A stretch of DNA of 60,685 bases from NCBI GenBank assembly GCA_902797025.1, contig CADBRN010000082.1, positions 1-60,685 on the forward strand. The letters run 5' to 3'. Shown piece by piece: positions 1-8,711 of this stretch. The DNA is from an uncultured Lachnospiraceae bacterium. Its GTDB lineage: Bacteria > Bacillota > Clostridia > Lachnospirales > Lachnospiraceae. Positions within the stretch are counted from its first letter, which is position 1, and the number at the start of each line of letters is the position of its first letter. The notes under the pieces were generated by a model. The model had not been told where the DNA came from. It ran no database searches and was given only the letters and a program-made list of their open reading frames with translations. Both the position numbers and the translations under genes were made by a program.

Positions 1-1
1 G

Positions 2-613
2 ATCGAAGAGTACGTTGAGAATTGCCGTTATCAGCCGCTCTCAACTACGAAAATTGTCGTCAATAAGGAAGAACTGGAAGAGCTGCTCCGGGAACTCCGG
101 CTGAAAACCCCCGATGAGATCAAGCGATATCAGAAGATTATCGGCAACAAAGACGCCATCCTCGCGGATGCGCAGGAGAAGGCGGATCAGATCGTACGTG
201 AGGCGCAGGAGCGTGCTTCCCAGCTGATCTCCCAGACCGAGATCATGAAGCAGGCATACGGTCAGGCGAATGAGACGATCAACGATGCGAATAAACAGGC
301 GCAGGACATCGTGGACGCAGCGGATCGGGATGCCGAGAATATCCGCATGAGTGCGATCTCCTACACGGATGAGCTTCTCACGAATCTTTCCACGATCATG
401 GGCAATTCGCTCTCCGAAGCGACCGAGACATTCAATTCGTTCTCAGGCGTTCTGAAGAATTATTATGATGTGGTGAATGAGAATAAACGTCAGCTCGCTC
501 CGATGGAGAAGCAGGCAGCGTCCGCTGACGCGGGAGATGCGGCGGATACAGAGGAGCAGGAGGCGCCGGAGGCCGACGTGCCGGAGGAAGTTCCGGAGGA
601 CGATGAGGAATAA
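2..613 (+). CDS. Coiled-coil, V-type ATPase subunit-like cytoplasmic protein (5' partial)
   Basis: The reading frame is already open at the left edge, so the N-terminus is missing; 203 residues are visible, ending in TAA. The first third contains a conserved-looking stretch with NKEELEELL and TPDEIKRYQKII. It is followed by long Ala/Glu/Gln-rich heptads (for example ILADAQEKADQIVREAQER) that should form a coiled coil. The tail is strongly acidic (EEVPEDDEE). No signal peptide or membrane segment is seen in the visible part. Clostridial relatives are usually labelled 'ATPase' or H+-ATPase subunit H-like because of the coiled coil, and some resemble DivIVA; neither label establishes a function. 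A strong terminator follows, so it probably ends its transcription unit. The frame is certain, the function unknown. Confidence 0.75.
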   Translation: MEEYVENCRYQPLSTTKIVVNKEELEELLRELRLKTPDEIKRYQKIIGNKDAILADAQEKADQIVREAQERASQLISQTEIMKQAYGQANETINDANKQAQDIVDAADRDAENIRMSAISYTDELLTNLSTIMGNSLSEATETFNSFSGVLKNYYDVVNENKRQLAPMEKQAASADAGDAADTEEQEAPEADVPEEVPEDDEE

Positions 614-627
614 TTTCAGATGATATG

Positions 628-660
628 GCTCATCCGCAGATCCTGCGGATGGGCTTTTTT
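628..660 (+). terminator. Rho-independent terminator after the coiled-coil gene
   Basis: A 9-bp perfect stem (CATCCGCAG, 631-639, with CTGCGGATG, 643-651) can be extended by three pairs including a G-U, with a 3-nt loop and six T residues at 655-660. It lies 15 bases past the stop at 613. The next gene starts only about 15 bases further on, so its promoter is either very close or upstream of this terminator with read-through. Confidence 0.85.
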
Positions 661-675
661 CTGTAAGGGGTGAAT

Positions 676-1251
676 ATGAAGAAAACAAAGCCTGAAAAGG
701 GATGCTACGGATATATCCGGTATCAGAAAAGAATCCGACTCCTTAGGACTGTGCTCTGCTTTGCAGCAGCGTTCGCGATCTATCTGATCGGATATCTTCT
801 GAATGACGGGGATAAGAAGAATATCTATACGATCATCGCGATGCTCGGTATTATTCCCGCGAGTCTTTCCTGCGTCGGAGCGATCATGATGGGTCTGCGT
901 AAACCGATGGACGAGGTACTCTACCGCGACGTGAAGGAGGCGGCAGGTTCGCTGAATGTCGCGTATGAGCTGTACTTTACGACACATGACACGAATCTGT
1001 TCGTGGACGCTGCGGCGGTCGCGGACGGAACCGTCGCTGCATTTACACATGAGGATGTGAAGCAGGATGTCATCCGCTTCATGGAAGACCATATTGAGAA
1101 ATCGCTGCGTGCCTCCGGCCACAGGCGGAAAGTGAAGATTTTCCAGAACGAAAAGCAGTTTCTGGAACGGCTCCGCCAGATGGATGCGAAGGGCGGAGAG
1201 AACGGGGAGGATCTTGCGGCGCGCAGGGCTATGCTCGCGCTCGTGCTGTGA
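676..1251 (+). CDS. Conserved two-helix membrane protein, function unknown
   Basis: A 191-residue protein read from ATG 676, preceded by AAGGGG at 665-670. An in-frame GTG at 670 sits on the ribosome site itself and is less likely. A basic N-terminus is followed by two hydrophobic segments at about residues 24-43 and 51-74, separated by a short loop with GDKK. The remaining ~115 residues are soluble, charged and cytoplasmic if the N-terminus is inside. I do not recognise the domain. Position between a coiled-coil gene and rluA gives no strong functional hint. It is a real gene by codon use, ribosome site and tight packing with its neighbours. Confidence 0.7.
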   Translation: MKKTKPEKGCYGYIRYQKRIRLLRTVLCFAAAFAIYLIGYLLNDGDKKNIYTIIAMLGIIPASLSCVGAIMMGLRKPMDEVLYRDVKEAAGSLNVAYELYFTTHDTNLFVDAAAVADGTVAAFTHEDVKQDVIRFMEDHIEKSLRASGHRRKVKIFQNEKQFLERLRQMDAKGGENGEDLAARRAMLALVL

Positions 1252-1304
1252 TCACGCCGGCGGGGGAAGATTTTCCTTTGACACAGGGTGAGTGAGGATC
1301 GGGT

Positions 1305-2330
1305 TTGAGAGAAATCGGGATTTGTGAGGAACAGGCCGGCCAGAGACTCGATAAATTTCTGCGCCGTTATTTGCCCGGGGCGGGCAGCGGATTCCTGTAT
1401 AAGATGCTGAGAAAAAAGAATATTGTTCTGAACGGAGGCAGGGCTTCAGGAAATGAGCTTCTCCGGCCGGGCGATGTGATTCGTATCTATTTTTCGGATG
1501 AGACGCTCCGTACGTTTCGCAAAGGAGACGCGGCGGCTCCTGCCGCCGGCGGTTATCCGAAACTGGAATCTTCATGGATTCTGTTTGAGGATGCTCATCT
1601 GATCGCAATTGACAAGCCGGCGGGAGTTCTTTCCCAGAAGAGCCGACCGGAGGATGTCTCGCTCGTCGAGTGTCTGCGGGGATATCTGGACGATTCCGGA
1701 AACGGATTCTTTACCGCCGGCGTCGCGAACCGGCTGGATCGGAATACGAGCGGAATCGTTCTTGCGGGGAAGGACAATGCTTCCGCGAGGGAGCTGGCCC
1801 GGTCGATCCGTGAGCGGTCGATCCGGAAATTTTATCTTGCCGCGTGTGTGGGTGAGATCACAAGACCGGCGCGAATCTGCGGCTTTCAGATCAAAGACAG
1901 CAGGACGAATACGGTCCGGATCCTTCCGGATGGAGCCGGGAGCGGGAATGCCGCCCGCATCGAGACGGCATACCGTCCGCTTGCGGTATTCACGTTTCAG
2001 GAGCGGTTTATCACGCTGCTGGAGGTTGAACTGATTACCGGACGTACCCATCAGATCCGTGCACATCTAGCATCGGAGGGCCATCCGCTCATCGGGGATC
2101 CCAGGTATGGAGATCCGCGGATGAACCGGTTCTTTCGGCGGCAGTTTCATTTGAATCGCCAGTTTCTGCACGCGGCGAGGATGGAGTTTCCGCAATGGGA
2201 CGGAATATTGGAACAGGAGTCCGGAAGGGTGATCCGGTCGCCGCTTCCGGACAGTCTCAGAGTCGTCCTCTCCGGCGGAACCCTCCGGAGATGTTTTGAC
2301 AGGGAATGGGAAATTTATGGAAAAGAATGA
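1305..2330 (+). CDS. RluA-family 23S rRNA pseudouridine synthase (RluC/RluD-like)
   Basis: Converts specific uridines in RNA, probably 23S rRNA, to pseudouridine. The 341-residue protein has an N-terminal S4 RNA-binding domain (about residues 8-70, with GQRLDKFLRR and RPGDVIRI), then the catalytic domain. The family motif appears as NRLDRNTSG with the catalytic Asp at about residue 145; most members have HRLD, so the first residue differs. The second signature GRTHQIRAHLA...GDPRYG is intact. The start is TTG 1305 with GAGG about seven bases upstream; no ATG lies before the S4 domain. The end overlaps the region just before lepB, suggesting co-transcription. Which uridine it modifies cannot be told from sequence. 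Confidence 0.88.
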   Translation: MREIGICEEQAGQRLDKFLRRYLPGAGSGFLYKMLRKKNIVLNGGRASGNELLRPGDVIRIYFSDETLRTFRKGDAAAPAAGGYPKLESSWILFEDAHLIAIDKPAGVLSQKSRPEDVSLVECLRGYLDDSGNGFFTAGVANRLDRNTSGIVLAGKDNASARELARSIRERSIRKFYLAACVGEITRPARICGFQIKDSRTNTVRILPDGAGSGNAARIETAYRPLAVFTFQERFITLLEVELITGRTHQIRAHLASEGHPLIGDPRYGDPRMNRFFRRQFHLNRQFLHAARMEFPQWDGILEQESGRVIRSPLPDSLRVVLSGGTLRRCFDREWEIYGKE

Positions 2331-2961
2331 AAATACTGAAACGAAGGAAACGAAGAAATCGTTCCGCAGGGAACTTTTGAATAATCTGATTCTGATCGGA
2401 TGCGTCGTTCTGGCGGTTGTTTTTCTCGAGCGGTTCGTCTTTGTCAATGCGACGATTCCGTCCCAGTCGATGGAAAATACGATTATGGTCGGAGACCGGG
2501 TCTTTGGAAACCGGCTCGCGTATGTAAAAAGCAGCCCGAAGCGCTACGATATTATCATCTTCCGTTACCCGGACGATGAGTCACAGCTTTTCATCAAACG
2601 TGTAATCGGTCTTCCGGGCGATTCGATTGATATCCGGGACGGAGAGGTCTTCGTCAACGGGGCGGAAACTCCGCTGACCGACAGCTTCTGCCCGCAGCAG
2701 GGCGTCACGGAGGCGGGAAATATGGAGGTACCGTTCACCGTGCCGGAGGGATGTTATTTTGTACTCGGGGACAATCGCCTGAATTCCCGTGATTCCAGGT
2801 ACTGGACCAACCATTTCGTCACAGAGGATGAGATCGCCGCGAAGGCGGTATTCCGTTACTGGCCGCTGAACAAGATGAAGGTGCTCGGCAAAACGAACGA
2901 TACGTATTATAATCCTGCTTCCGGAGATTCGGCGGCAGATACTTCCGGAGGAGAGTCCTGA
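2317..2961 (+). CDS. lepB: Type I signal peptidase
   Basis: Cleaves signal peptides from exported proteins at the outer face of the membrane. The 214-residue protein has a charged cytoplasmic N-terminus, one transmembrane helix (about residues 22-43), then the S26 peptidase domain. The catalytic Ser lies in PSQSMENTI (about Ser51) and the catalytic Lys in FIKRVIGLPGD (about Lys94). The downstream box GDNRLNSRDSRYW is also intact. An in-frame TTG at 2296 would add seven residues inside rluA; ATG 2317 was preferred because the family begins just before the helix. Its start region overlaps the end of the pseudouridine synthase gene, and it is one base away from recU, so these three genes probably form one transcript. 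Confidence 0.9.
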   Translation: MEKNENTETKETKKSFRRELLNNLILIGCVVLAVVFLERFVFVNATIPSQSMENTIMVGDRVFGNRLAYVKSSPKRYDIIIFRYPDDESQLFIKRVIGLPGDSIDIRDGEVFVNGAETPLTDSFCPQQGVTEAGNMEVPFTVPEGCYFVLGDNRLNSRDSRYWTNHFVTEDEIAAKAVFRYWPLNKMKVLGKTNDTYYNPASGDSAADTSGGES

Positions 2962-2962
2962 G

Positions 2963-3496
2963 ATGGGTACGTGGGGAACGCGGGGACTTCGCGGTTCGCT
3001 TCTGGAGGAGATGATCAACCTTACCAATGAGACGTACCGGTCACGCGGTCTCGCTCTGATTCAGAAGGTGCCCACACCGATTACCCCGATCCGGATCGAC
3101 AAGGAAACGCGGCATATTACGCTTGCGTATTTCGATCAGAAAAGCACGGTGGATTATATCGGCGCGGTACAGGGGGTACCGGTCTGTTTTGACGCGAAGG
3201 AGTGCAGGACCGATACATTCCCGCTTGCGAATATCCATGCGCATCAGGTCCGGTTTATGCGGGAATTCGAAAAGCAGCAGGGCGTCGCGTTTCTTCTGCT
3301 GTTCTTTTCGTCCGCGGATGTCTTTTATTATCTCCGGTACTGTGAGATGATGAAATTTATCGATCGCGCGGAGAACGGCGGCGGCAAACATTTTCACAGA
3401 GGTGAGCTGGATCCCCGCTATTATCTCAACCGTTCCGGCGGCGCGTTTGTTCCGTATCTGGAGGGGCTTCAGAAAGATCTGCTCTCGCGCAGATGA
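2963..3496 (+). CDS. recU: Holliday junction resolvase RecU
   Basis: A 177-residue endonuclease-fold protein that resolves four-way DNA junctions in Firmicutes recombination and repair. The N-terminal RGSLLEEMINLTNETYRSRG and KVPTPI segments match the RecU start. The active-site region reads STVDYIGAVQG then CFDAKEC, followed by FPLANIHAHQ. In Bacillus RecU the corresponding motif is D...FEAKE; here the second acid is Asp instead of Glu, a change I believe is common in Clostridia and still able to bind metal. It begins one base after the lepB stop. It is not next to a penicillin-binding protein gene, as it is in Bacillus. It is shorter than Bacillus RecU (about 200 residues). Confidence 0.82.
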   Translation: MGTWGTRGLRGSLLEEMINLTNETYRSRGLALIQKVPTPITPIRIDKETRHITLAYFDQKSTVDYIGAVQGVPVCFDAKECRTDTFPLANIHAHQVRFMREFEKQQGVAFLLLFFSSADVFYYLRYCEMMKFIDRAENGGGKHFHRGELDPRYYLNRSGGAFVPYLEGLQKDLLSRR

Positions 3497-3503
3497 AATC
3501 CGG

Positions 3504-3531
3504 TTGACAAAATGATTTGATGTGGTAACAT
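3504..3531 (+). promoter_or_regulatory. Sigma-A promoter of the histidine operon
   Basis: TTGACA at 3504-3509 and TAACAT at 3526-3531 are separated by 16 bases, with TGG directly before the -10 giving an extended -10. It sits between recU and hisZ. The short distance to the hisZ start (about 40 bases) leaves no room for a T-box or attenuator. Confidence 0.7.
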
Positions 3532-3573
3532 GGTAGCGAACTAAAGCAACAGCAATCAGGATAAGGGGATGCA

Positions 3574-4836
3574 ATGAAACATCTGATTCATACGCCGGAG
3601 GGATTCCGGGACATTTTCGGAAGAGAATGTGACAAGAAACGATTTATCGGGCGGAAAATCGAAAAAAAGTTCCGCTCATTCGGATATCAGTCGATCGAGA
3701 CGCCTTCGCTCGAATTCTTCGAGGCCTTCTCGCGGGAGGTCGGTACGACGCCGGCCAACGAGATGTACCGTTTCTTTGACCGGGACGGAAATATGCTTGT
3801 ACTCCGTCCTGACTTCACCCCTTCGGTGGCGCGCGCGGTCTCGATGTATTATATGGAAGAAAACGAGCCGCTGCGCCTTTGCTATTCCGGCAGCGTTTTT
3901 CAGAACAATAACCGCTACCAGGGGCGGCTTCATGAATCGACACAGATGGGTGTCGAGCTGATCGGAGAGGACAGCCCGGAGGCGGATGCGGAAATCATCG
4001 CCCTTGTTGTCGAGTCGATGCGCGAGGCGGGGCTTGAAAATTTCCAGGTTTCGCTTGGACATGTCGATTATTTCCAGTCCCTCGCGGATGAGGCGGGACT
4101 CGACGAGGAGACGCAGGCGGATCTGAGAGGACTGCTGCTGACGCAGAACCGGTTCGGCGCGGAGGAGCAGATCGCAAGACTCCGGCTCCGCAGTGATCTG
4201 CAGGAAGCGTTCGAGGCGATACCGGAGCTCTTCGGCGACGTCAGCGTTCTCAAAAGAGCGCGTGAGTTGACCCGGAACAGGAGAGCGGCTGCCGCGTGTG
4301 AACGGCTGCAGAAAATTTACGAGACGCTTGCCGCATACGGGTGTGAGGATTACGTCACGTTTGATATGGGGATGCTTTCCGTGTATCGCTATTATACCGG
4401 GATTATTTTCCAGGCATTCACATACGGAACCGGAGACGCCCTGATCAAGGGGGGCCGTTATGACACGCTGCTTGAGCGTTATGGGAAAAAGTCCCCGGCG
4501 ATCGGTTTCACAACCGAGATCGATGCACTGCTGACTGCGCTCGACCGGCAGGGCATTGAAATTCCGATCCGGGATGTGAAGACGATGATCCTCTATCCGT
4601 CGAGGATGGAGGCACAGTGTGTCCGTTATGCTTCGCGGCAGAGGGCACGCGGAATTGACTGTGCGTGCGTGCGTTTCGAGCCCGGGCGTGTGCTCGATGA
4701 TTACCGCGCATACGGGGCGAGAAATCAGTTCGGCGGCATTATTTACTTTAAATCGGAGACAGAGGTATACGCGATCAATATCGGGACCGGTGAGGTTGAA
4801 CAGATCGGCGCGGACGAAGGAGAGAAACGGTTATGA
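3574..4836 (+). CDS. hisZ: ATP phosphoribosyltransferase regulatory subunit HisZ
   Basis: A histidyl-tRNA-synthetase paralogue that binds short-form HisG and makes it active and histidine-sensitive; it does not charge tRNA. The 420-residue protein shows the class II core: HTPEGFRDIFG, motif 2-like LRPDFTPSVAR, RLCYSGSVFQNNN and late GRYDTLLERYG followed by AIGFTTEIDALL. It lacks the normal HisRS C-terminal anticodon-binding extension pattern and is directly followed by hisG, which overlaps it by four bases (ATGA). The start ATG follows AAGGGG. Together these make HisZ far more likely than a second HisRS. It is the first gene of the his operon. Confidence 0.92.
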   Translation: MKHLIHTPEGFRDIFGRECDKKRFIGRKIEKKFRSFGYQSIETPSLEFFEAFSREVGTTPANEMYRFFDRDGNMLVLRPDFTPSVARAVSMYYMEENEPLRLCYSGSVFQNNNRYQGRLHESTQMGVELIGEDSPEADAEIIALVVESMREAGLENFQVSLGHVDYFQSLADEAGLDEETQADLRGLLLTQNRFGAEEQIARLRLRSDLQEAFEAIPELFGDVSVLKRARELTRNRRAAAACERLQKIYETLAAYGCEDYVTFDMGMLSVYRYYTGIIFQAFTYGTGDALIKGGRYDTLLERYGKKSPAIGFTTEIDALLTALDRQGIEIPIRDVKTMILYPSRMEAQCVRYASRQRARGIDCACVRFEPGRVLDDYRAYGARNQFGGIIYFKSETEVYAINIGTGEVEQIGADEGEKRL

Positions 4837-5486
4837 GATATCTGACATTTGCACTTACGAAGGGAAGACTTGCGGAAAAGACACTTTCTCTTCTCGAGCG
4901 TGTCGGTGTCACCTGTGAAGAGATGAGGGACAAGGATTCCCGCCGGCTGATTTTTGTGAATGAGGAGCAGAAACTGCGCTTTTTCCTGGCGAAGGGACCG
5001 GACGTCCCGACGTATGTCGAATACGGCGCGGCAGATATCGGCATTGTCGGAAAAGACACGATCATGGAGGAGAACCGGAAAATCTTTGAGGTTCTTGACC
5101 TCGGGTTCGGAAAATGCCGGATGTGTGTGTGCGGACCGGAGTCGGCGCGCCAGTACCTCCGGCACAATCAGCTGATCCGGGTCGCGACGAAATATCCGAA
5201 TATTGCGAAAGATTATTTCTACAACCGGAAAAACCAGACGGTCGAGCTGATCAAGCTGAACGGATCGATCGAGCTCGCACCGATCGTCGGGCTGTCTGAG
5301 GTGATCGTCGATATCGTTGAGACCGGAAGCACACTGCGTGAGAACGGACTTTCTGTCCTGGAGGAAGTATGTCCGCTGTCGGCGCGGATGGTCGTAAATC
5401 CGGTCAGTATGCGGATGGATAACGAGCGGATCACGGGACTGATCAATGCGCTGCGCGGGTGTCTCACAGACGGAGCAGCGAACTGA
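4833..5486 (+). CDS. hisG: ATP phosphoribosyltransferase, short form (HisG)
   Basis: Catalyses the first step of histidine synthesis, joining ATP and PRPP. At 217 residues it is the short form, which lacks the C-terminal ACT-like regulatory domain and needs HisZ. Visible motifs include FALTKGRLAEK at the start, AADIGIVGKD, and the PRPP-binding region ELAPIVGLSEVIVDIVETGSTLRENGL. The start codon overlaps the hisZ stop (ATGA), so translation is probably coupled and the two subunits made in equal amounts. About 90 bases without a gene separate it from hisD. Confidence 0.95.
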   Translation: MRYLTFALTKGRLAEKTLSLLERVGVTCEEMRDKDSRRLIFVNEEQKLRFFLAKGPDVPTYVEYGAADIGIVGKDTIMEENRKIFEVLDLGFGKCRMCVCGPESARQYLRHNQLIRVATKYPNIAKDYFYNRKNQTVELIKLNGSIELAPIVGLSEVIVDIVETGSTLRENGLSVLEEVCPLSARMVVNPVSMRMDNERITGLINALRGCLTDGAAN

Positions 5487-5573
5487 CCGGCGCACGGTCA
5501 TGCAGGAAATGGTGAACCCCATGCCGCCTTTCGGGACGGGGATGAACAGGATCAGAATGGAGTGAATGACAGG

Positions 5574-6887
5574 ATGAAGATTGTCCAGCTGACAGATGAG
5601 ACGAGGGCGGATATTCAGAGCCGCCTGCTGAAAAGAAATCCGGCAAATTATAAAGAGCAGCAGGGTGCGGTCGATGCGATCCTCAAGGAGATCCGGGAGC
5701 GCGGCGATGAGGCGCTTTTCGGATATACCGAAAAATTTGATCACATCCGCCTGACGCGGGATACGATACAGGTTACAGAGGAAGAAATCAAGGAGGCGTA
5801 TGATCTGGCTGATCCGGATCTGATCGATGTGATCCGCAAGGCGCTCGTCAATATCCGGAACTTCCACGAGAAGCAGGTGCGTCAAAGCTGGTTCACGGAG
5901 ACGCCGGCAGGAACGATTCTCGGACAGCGCGTCACGCCCCTCTCCCGGGTCGGCGTGTACGTTCCGGGAGGCAAGGCGGTTTACCCGTCTTCGGTCCTGA
6001 TGAATATTGTACCGGCGAAGGTCGCCGGTGTCGGCGAGATTATCATGACGACCCCGTGCGGGCGGGACGGAAAGGTGAATCCGGCCGTGCTTGTCGCGGC
6101 GAATGAAGCGGGCGCGGACCGTATCTTCAAGGCCGGCGGCGCGCAGGCGATCGCGGCGATGGCTTACGGGACATGCTGTATCCCGAAGGTGGATAAGATC
6201 GTAGGCCCCGGAAATATTTTCGTAGCCCTCGCGAAAAGGGCAGTCTATGGAAATGTGAGCATCGATTCGGTCGCAGGACCAAGCGAGATCCTTGTTCTCG
6301 CGGATGAGACGGCCAATCCGCGTTTTGTGGCGGCGGACCTCCTGTCCCAGGCGGAGCATGACGAGCTGGCTTCCGCGGTGCTCGTCACTACAAGCAGAGA
6401 TCTCGCGGAGGCAGTTGAAAAAGAGATCGACGGTTTCCTGAAGGTACTCGGACGCGCAGAAATCATCAAAAAGTCGCTGGATCAATTCGGGTTCATGCTC
6501 ATCGCGGATACGATGAATGATGCGGTCGATGCAGTCAATCAGATCGCTTCCGAGCATCTGGAGATCGTGACGGCAAATCCGTTCGAGACGATGACGAAGG
6601 TGAAAAACGCGGGGGCGATTTTCCTCGGCTCCTACAGCAGCGAGCCGCTGGGCGATTATTTTGCGGGACCAAACCATATTCTTCCGACGAACGGGACGGC
6701 GAAATTTTTTTCCCCGCTTTCGGTTGACGATTTTATCAAAAAATCCAGTGTGATCCATTATTCGGAGGAGGCACTCCGTGCGGTTCATGAAGACATCGAA
6801 CGGTTCGCGAAATGCGAGGGGCTGACCGCCCATGCAAATTCGATCGCGGTACGTTTCGAAGATGAAAAACCGGAGGATATGAGATGA
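5574..6887 (+). CDS. hisD: Histidinol dehydrogenase
   Basis: Zinc- and NAD-dependent enzyme that oxidises histidinol to histidine in the last two steps of the pathway. The protein has 437 residues from ATG 5574. The in-frame GTG at 5562 is an alternative but has its purine-rich site too close. The Rossmann segment includes GVYVPGGKAVYPSSVLMNI and KAGGAQAIAAMAYGT. The zinc ligands and active site lie in SQAEHDELASAV, ASEHLEI and GPNHILPTNGTAKF. Length is normal for the family. It ends overlapping hisB by four bases, so hisD-hisB are translationally coupled. Confidence 0.94.
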   Translation: MKIVQLTDETRADIQSRLLKRNPANYKEQQGAVDAILKEIRERGDEALFGYTEKFDHIRLTRDTIQVTEEEIKEAYDLADPDLIDVIRKALVNIRNFHEKQVRQSWFTETPAGTILGQRVTPLSRVGVYVPGGKAVYPSSVLMNIVPAKVAGVGEIIMTTPCGRDGKVNPAVLVAANEAGADRIFKAGGAQAIAAMAYGTCCIPKVDKIVGPGNIFVALAKRAVYGNVSIDSVAGPSEILVLADETANPRFVAADLLSQAEHDELASAVLVTTSRDLAEAVEKEIDGFLKVLGRAEIIKKSLDQFGFMLIADTMNDAVDAVNQIASEHLEIVTANPFETMTKVKNAGAIFLGSYSSEPLGDYFAGPNHILPTNGTAKFFSPLSVDDFIKKSSVIHYSEEALRAVHEDIERFAKCEGLTAHANSIAVRFEDEKPEDMR

Positions 6888-7471
6888 GCCGGACTTCGCT
6901 GATTACACGGAAAACGAATGAGACAGAGATCAGGGTTTCCCTGAATCTGGATGGAAGCGGCAAAGCGGAGATCTCCACGGGTGTGGGATTTTTCGATCAT
7001 ATGCTGAATGGATTTGCGCGGCACGGGTTATTTGATCTGACCGTATCGGTCACGGGGGATCTTGAGGTCGATGATCATCACACGATTGAGGACACCGGCA
7101 TCGTCATCGGACAGGCGATCCGGGAGGCAGTCGGTGATAAAAAGGGAATCCGCCGCTACGGCAGCAGCATCCTTCCGATGGATGAGACGCTGGTCATGAC
7201 GGCCTGTGATCTCTGCGGAAGGCCGTATTTTGTGTTTGACGGTTCATTCACATCGGATAAGATGGGAGATATGTCGACGCAGATGGTGCGCGAGTTCTTT
7301 TACGCAATTTCGTACGCGGCCGAGATGAATCTCCATATGAGGGTGATCACCGGGATCAATGATCACCATAAGGCCGAGGCACTGTTCAAGTCCTTTGCGA
7401 AGACACTCGACGCTGCGGTTTCATTCGACCCGAGAATCACGGATGTGCTTTCTACGAAGGGAAGTCTCTGA
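6884..7471 (+). CDS. hisB: Imidazoleglycerol-phosphate dehydratase
   Basis: Dehydrates imidazoleglycerol phosphate to imidazoleacetol phosphate. The 195-residue protein is the monofunctional form without a histidinol phosphatase domain. The His- and Glu-rich manganese sites are all present: [23 protein letters not shown] and [17 protein letters not shown]. Start ATG 6884 overlaps the hisD stop. A 38-base gap with a GGAGG site separates it from hisIE. No hisC, hisH, hisA or hisF gene follows; those steps must be encoded elsewhere. Confidence 0.95.
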   Translation: MSRTSLITRKTNETEIRVSLNLDGSGKAEISTGVGFFDHMLNGFARHGLFDLTVSVTGDLEVDDHHTIEDTGIVIGQAIREAVGDKKGIRRYGSSILPMDETLVMTACDLCGRPYFVFDGSFTSDKMGDMSTQMVREFFYAISYAAEMNLHMRVITGINDHHKAEALFKSFAKTLDAAVSFDPRITDVLSTKGSL

Positions 7472-7509
7472 TTCATGCATTCACGCATTTACATGGAGGA
7501 AAGGATCAC

Positions 7510-8694
7510 ATGGATAAAAATAAAATTCCCTGCATCTATCTGAAAAACGGACTTCCGATGCAGGGGTTCTACGGAGTACGCGAAAGAAAGGGACTGGATA
7601 AAGAGGCGGTCTCCTGTGCCGTGGATTTTCGTGACGCGGGGGCCGGAAGCCTGGTCGTGTTCGATTTTTCGGATGGAGATGCGGAACATGACGCGAACCT
7701 CGAGGCACTTCGTCTGATCTGCCGCGATGCGGTGATTCCGGTCATCGGCGCCGGCAACGTGAAGCGCGTCGAGGATGTGAAGAAGCTGATCTACGCGGGA
7801 TGTGACCGTGCCGTCCTGAATTTTTCAAAGCAGGCGGATATTGAGATGCTCGAAGAGGTCTCGAAGCGGTTCGGAAAAAACCGTATCGCGGTTTTTGTTC
7901 CGGACGCGGGGACATACAGGACCTATGAAAAACCGATCAACACCTGGGCGTCACTGTTACTCTGCGATAAAATGATCGCAGAAGAGCTGCGGACGATCAC
8001 GAAGATGGCGATTCTTTCACACGATGATGAGGAGATGAATTGCACCGCGATCGGATATACGCAGGGGTTCGTGCCTCTGTTCACCTGGGATGAGATGAAG
8101 AAAGACGCACATGGTCTCGTTCCGTGTGTTGTCCAGGATGTCATGACGGATGAAGTTCTCATGGTTGCGTACATGAACGAAGAATCGTTTGGCGCCACGA
8201 TGGAAACCGGAAGAATGACGTACTGGAGCAGAAGCCGGAAGGAACTCTGGCAGAAGGGCGCTACAAGCGGTCATTATCAGTTTCTGAAAGAGATGAAGAT
8301 TGACTGTGACATGGATACGCTTCTCGCCAAGGTCGTTCAGATCGGAGCGGCATGTCATACGGGCAACCGCAGCTGCTTCTACCGCAGCATGATCGATGCG
8401 GACGCGTCGAAAAAGAATCTCTCCGCAGTTCTGGAGGAAGTGTACGGTGTGATTACGGACCGGAAGATTCATCCGAAGGAGGGATCGTACACCAACTACC
8501 TGTTCGACAAGGGAATTGACAAAATCCTGAAGAAGGTCGGAGAGGAAGCGACTGAGATCGTGATTGCCGCGAAAAACCCGGATAAGCAGGAATCCGTGTA
8601 TGAGATGTCGGATTTTCTTTATCACATGATGGTGCTGATGGCGGAAAAAGGAATCACCTGGGAGGACGTCGCGGGTGAGCTTGCAAACCGGTAA
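7510..8694 (+). CDS. hisIE: HisIE (phosphoribosyl-AMP cyclohydrolase / phosphoribosyl-ATP pyrophosphatase) with an N-terminal HisA/HisF-like domain
   Basis: A 394-residue three-part protein. Residues about 1-200 resemble a HisA/HisF barrel: IPCIYLKNG aligns with the HisF start IPCLDVKDG, and [31 protein letters not shown] with the first phosphate-binding half. Residues about 202-292 are HisI, with [29 protein letters not shown] and [12 protein letters not shown] (zinc and active-site residues). Residues about 304-390 are HisE, with [13 protein letters not shown] and [13 protein letters not shown]. Thus the C-terminal half should perform pathway steps 2 and 3. In the barrel-like part the HisF catalytic Asp11 position is Tyr10, so cyclase activity is unlikely. 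Similar long HisIE proteins occur in Lachnospiraceae; the role of the extra domain is not known to me. Confidence 0.9.
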   Translation: MDKNKIPCIYLKNGLPMQGFYGVRERKGLDKEAVSCAVDFRDAGAGSLVVFDFSDGDAEHDANLEALRLICRDAVIPVIGAGNVKRVEDVKKLIYAGCDRAVLNFSKQADIEMLEEVSKRFGKNRIAVFVPDAGTYRTYEKPINTWASLLLCDKMIAEELRTITKMAILSHDDEEMNCTAIGYTQGFVPLFTWDEMKKDAHGLVPCVVQDVMTDEVLMVAYMNEESFGATMETGRMTYWSRSRKELWQKGATSGHYQFLKEMKIDCDMDTLLAKVVQIGAACHTGNRSCFYRSMIDADASKKNLSAVLEEVYGVITDRKIHPKEGSYTNYLFDKGIDKILKKVGEEATEIVIAAKNPDKQESVYEMSDFLYHMMVLMAEKGITWEDVAGELANR

Positions 8695-8711
8695 CGATAA
8701 AAGGGGTTTCA

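Noticed and set aside
3574-4836. Reading hisZ as a histidyl-tRNA synthetase
   Set aside because: It overlaps a short-form hisG, and it lacks the normal HisRS C-terminal pattern.
5487-5573. Possible regulatory element between hisG and hisD
   Set aside because: Only 87 bases with no convincing promoter, hairpin with T run or T-box motif.
4743-6833. A 696-codon open frame on the minus strand through hisG and hisD
   Set aside because: It is antisense to well-conserved his genes, its translation shows no known motif and is rich in Arg/His/Asp as expected from the complement of G/C-rich codons.
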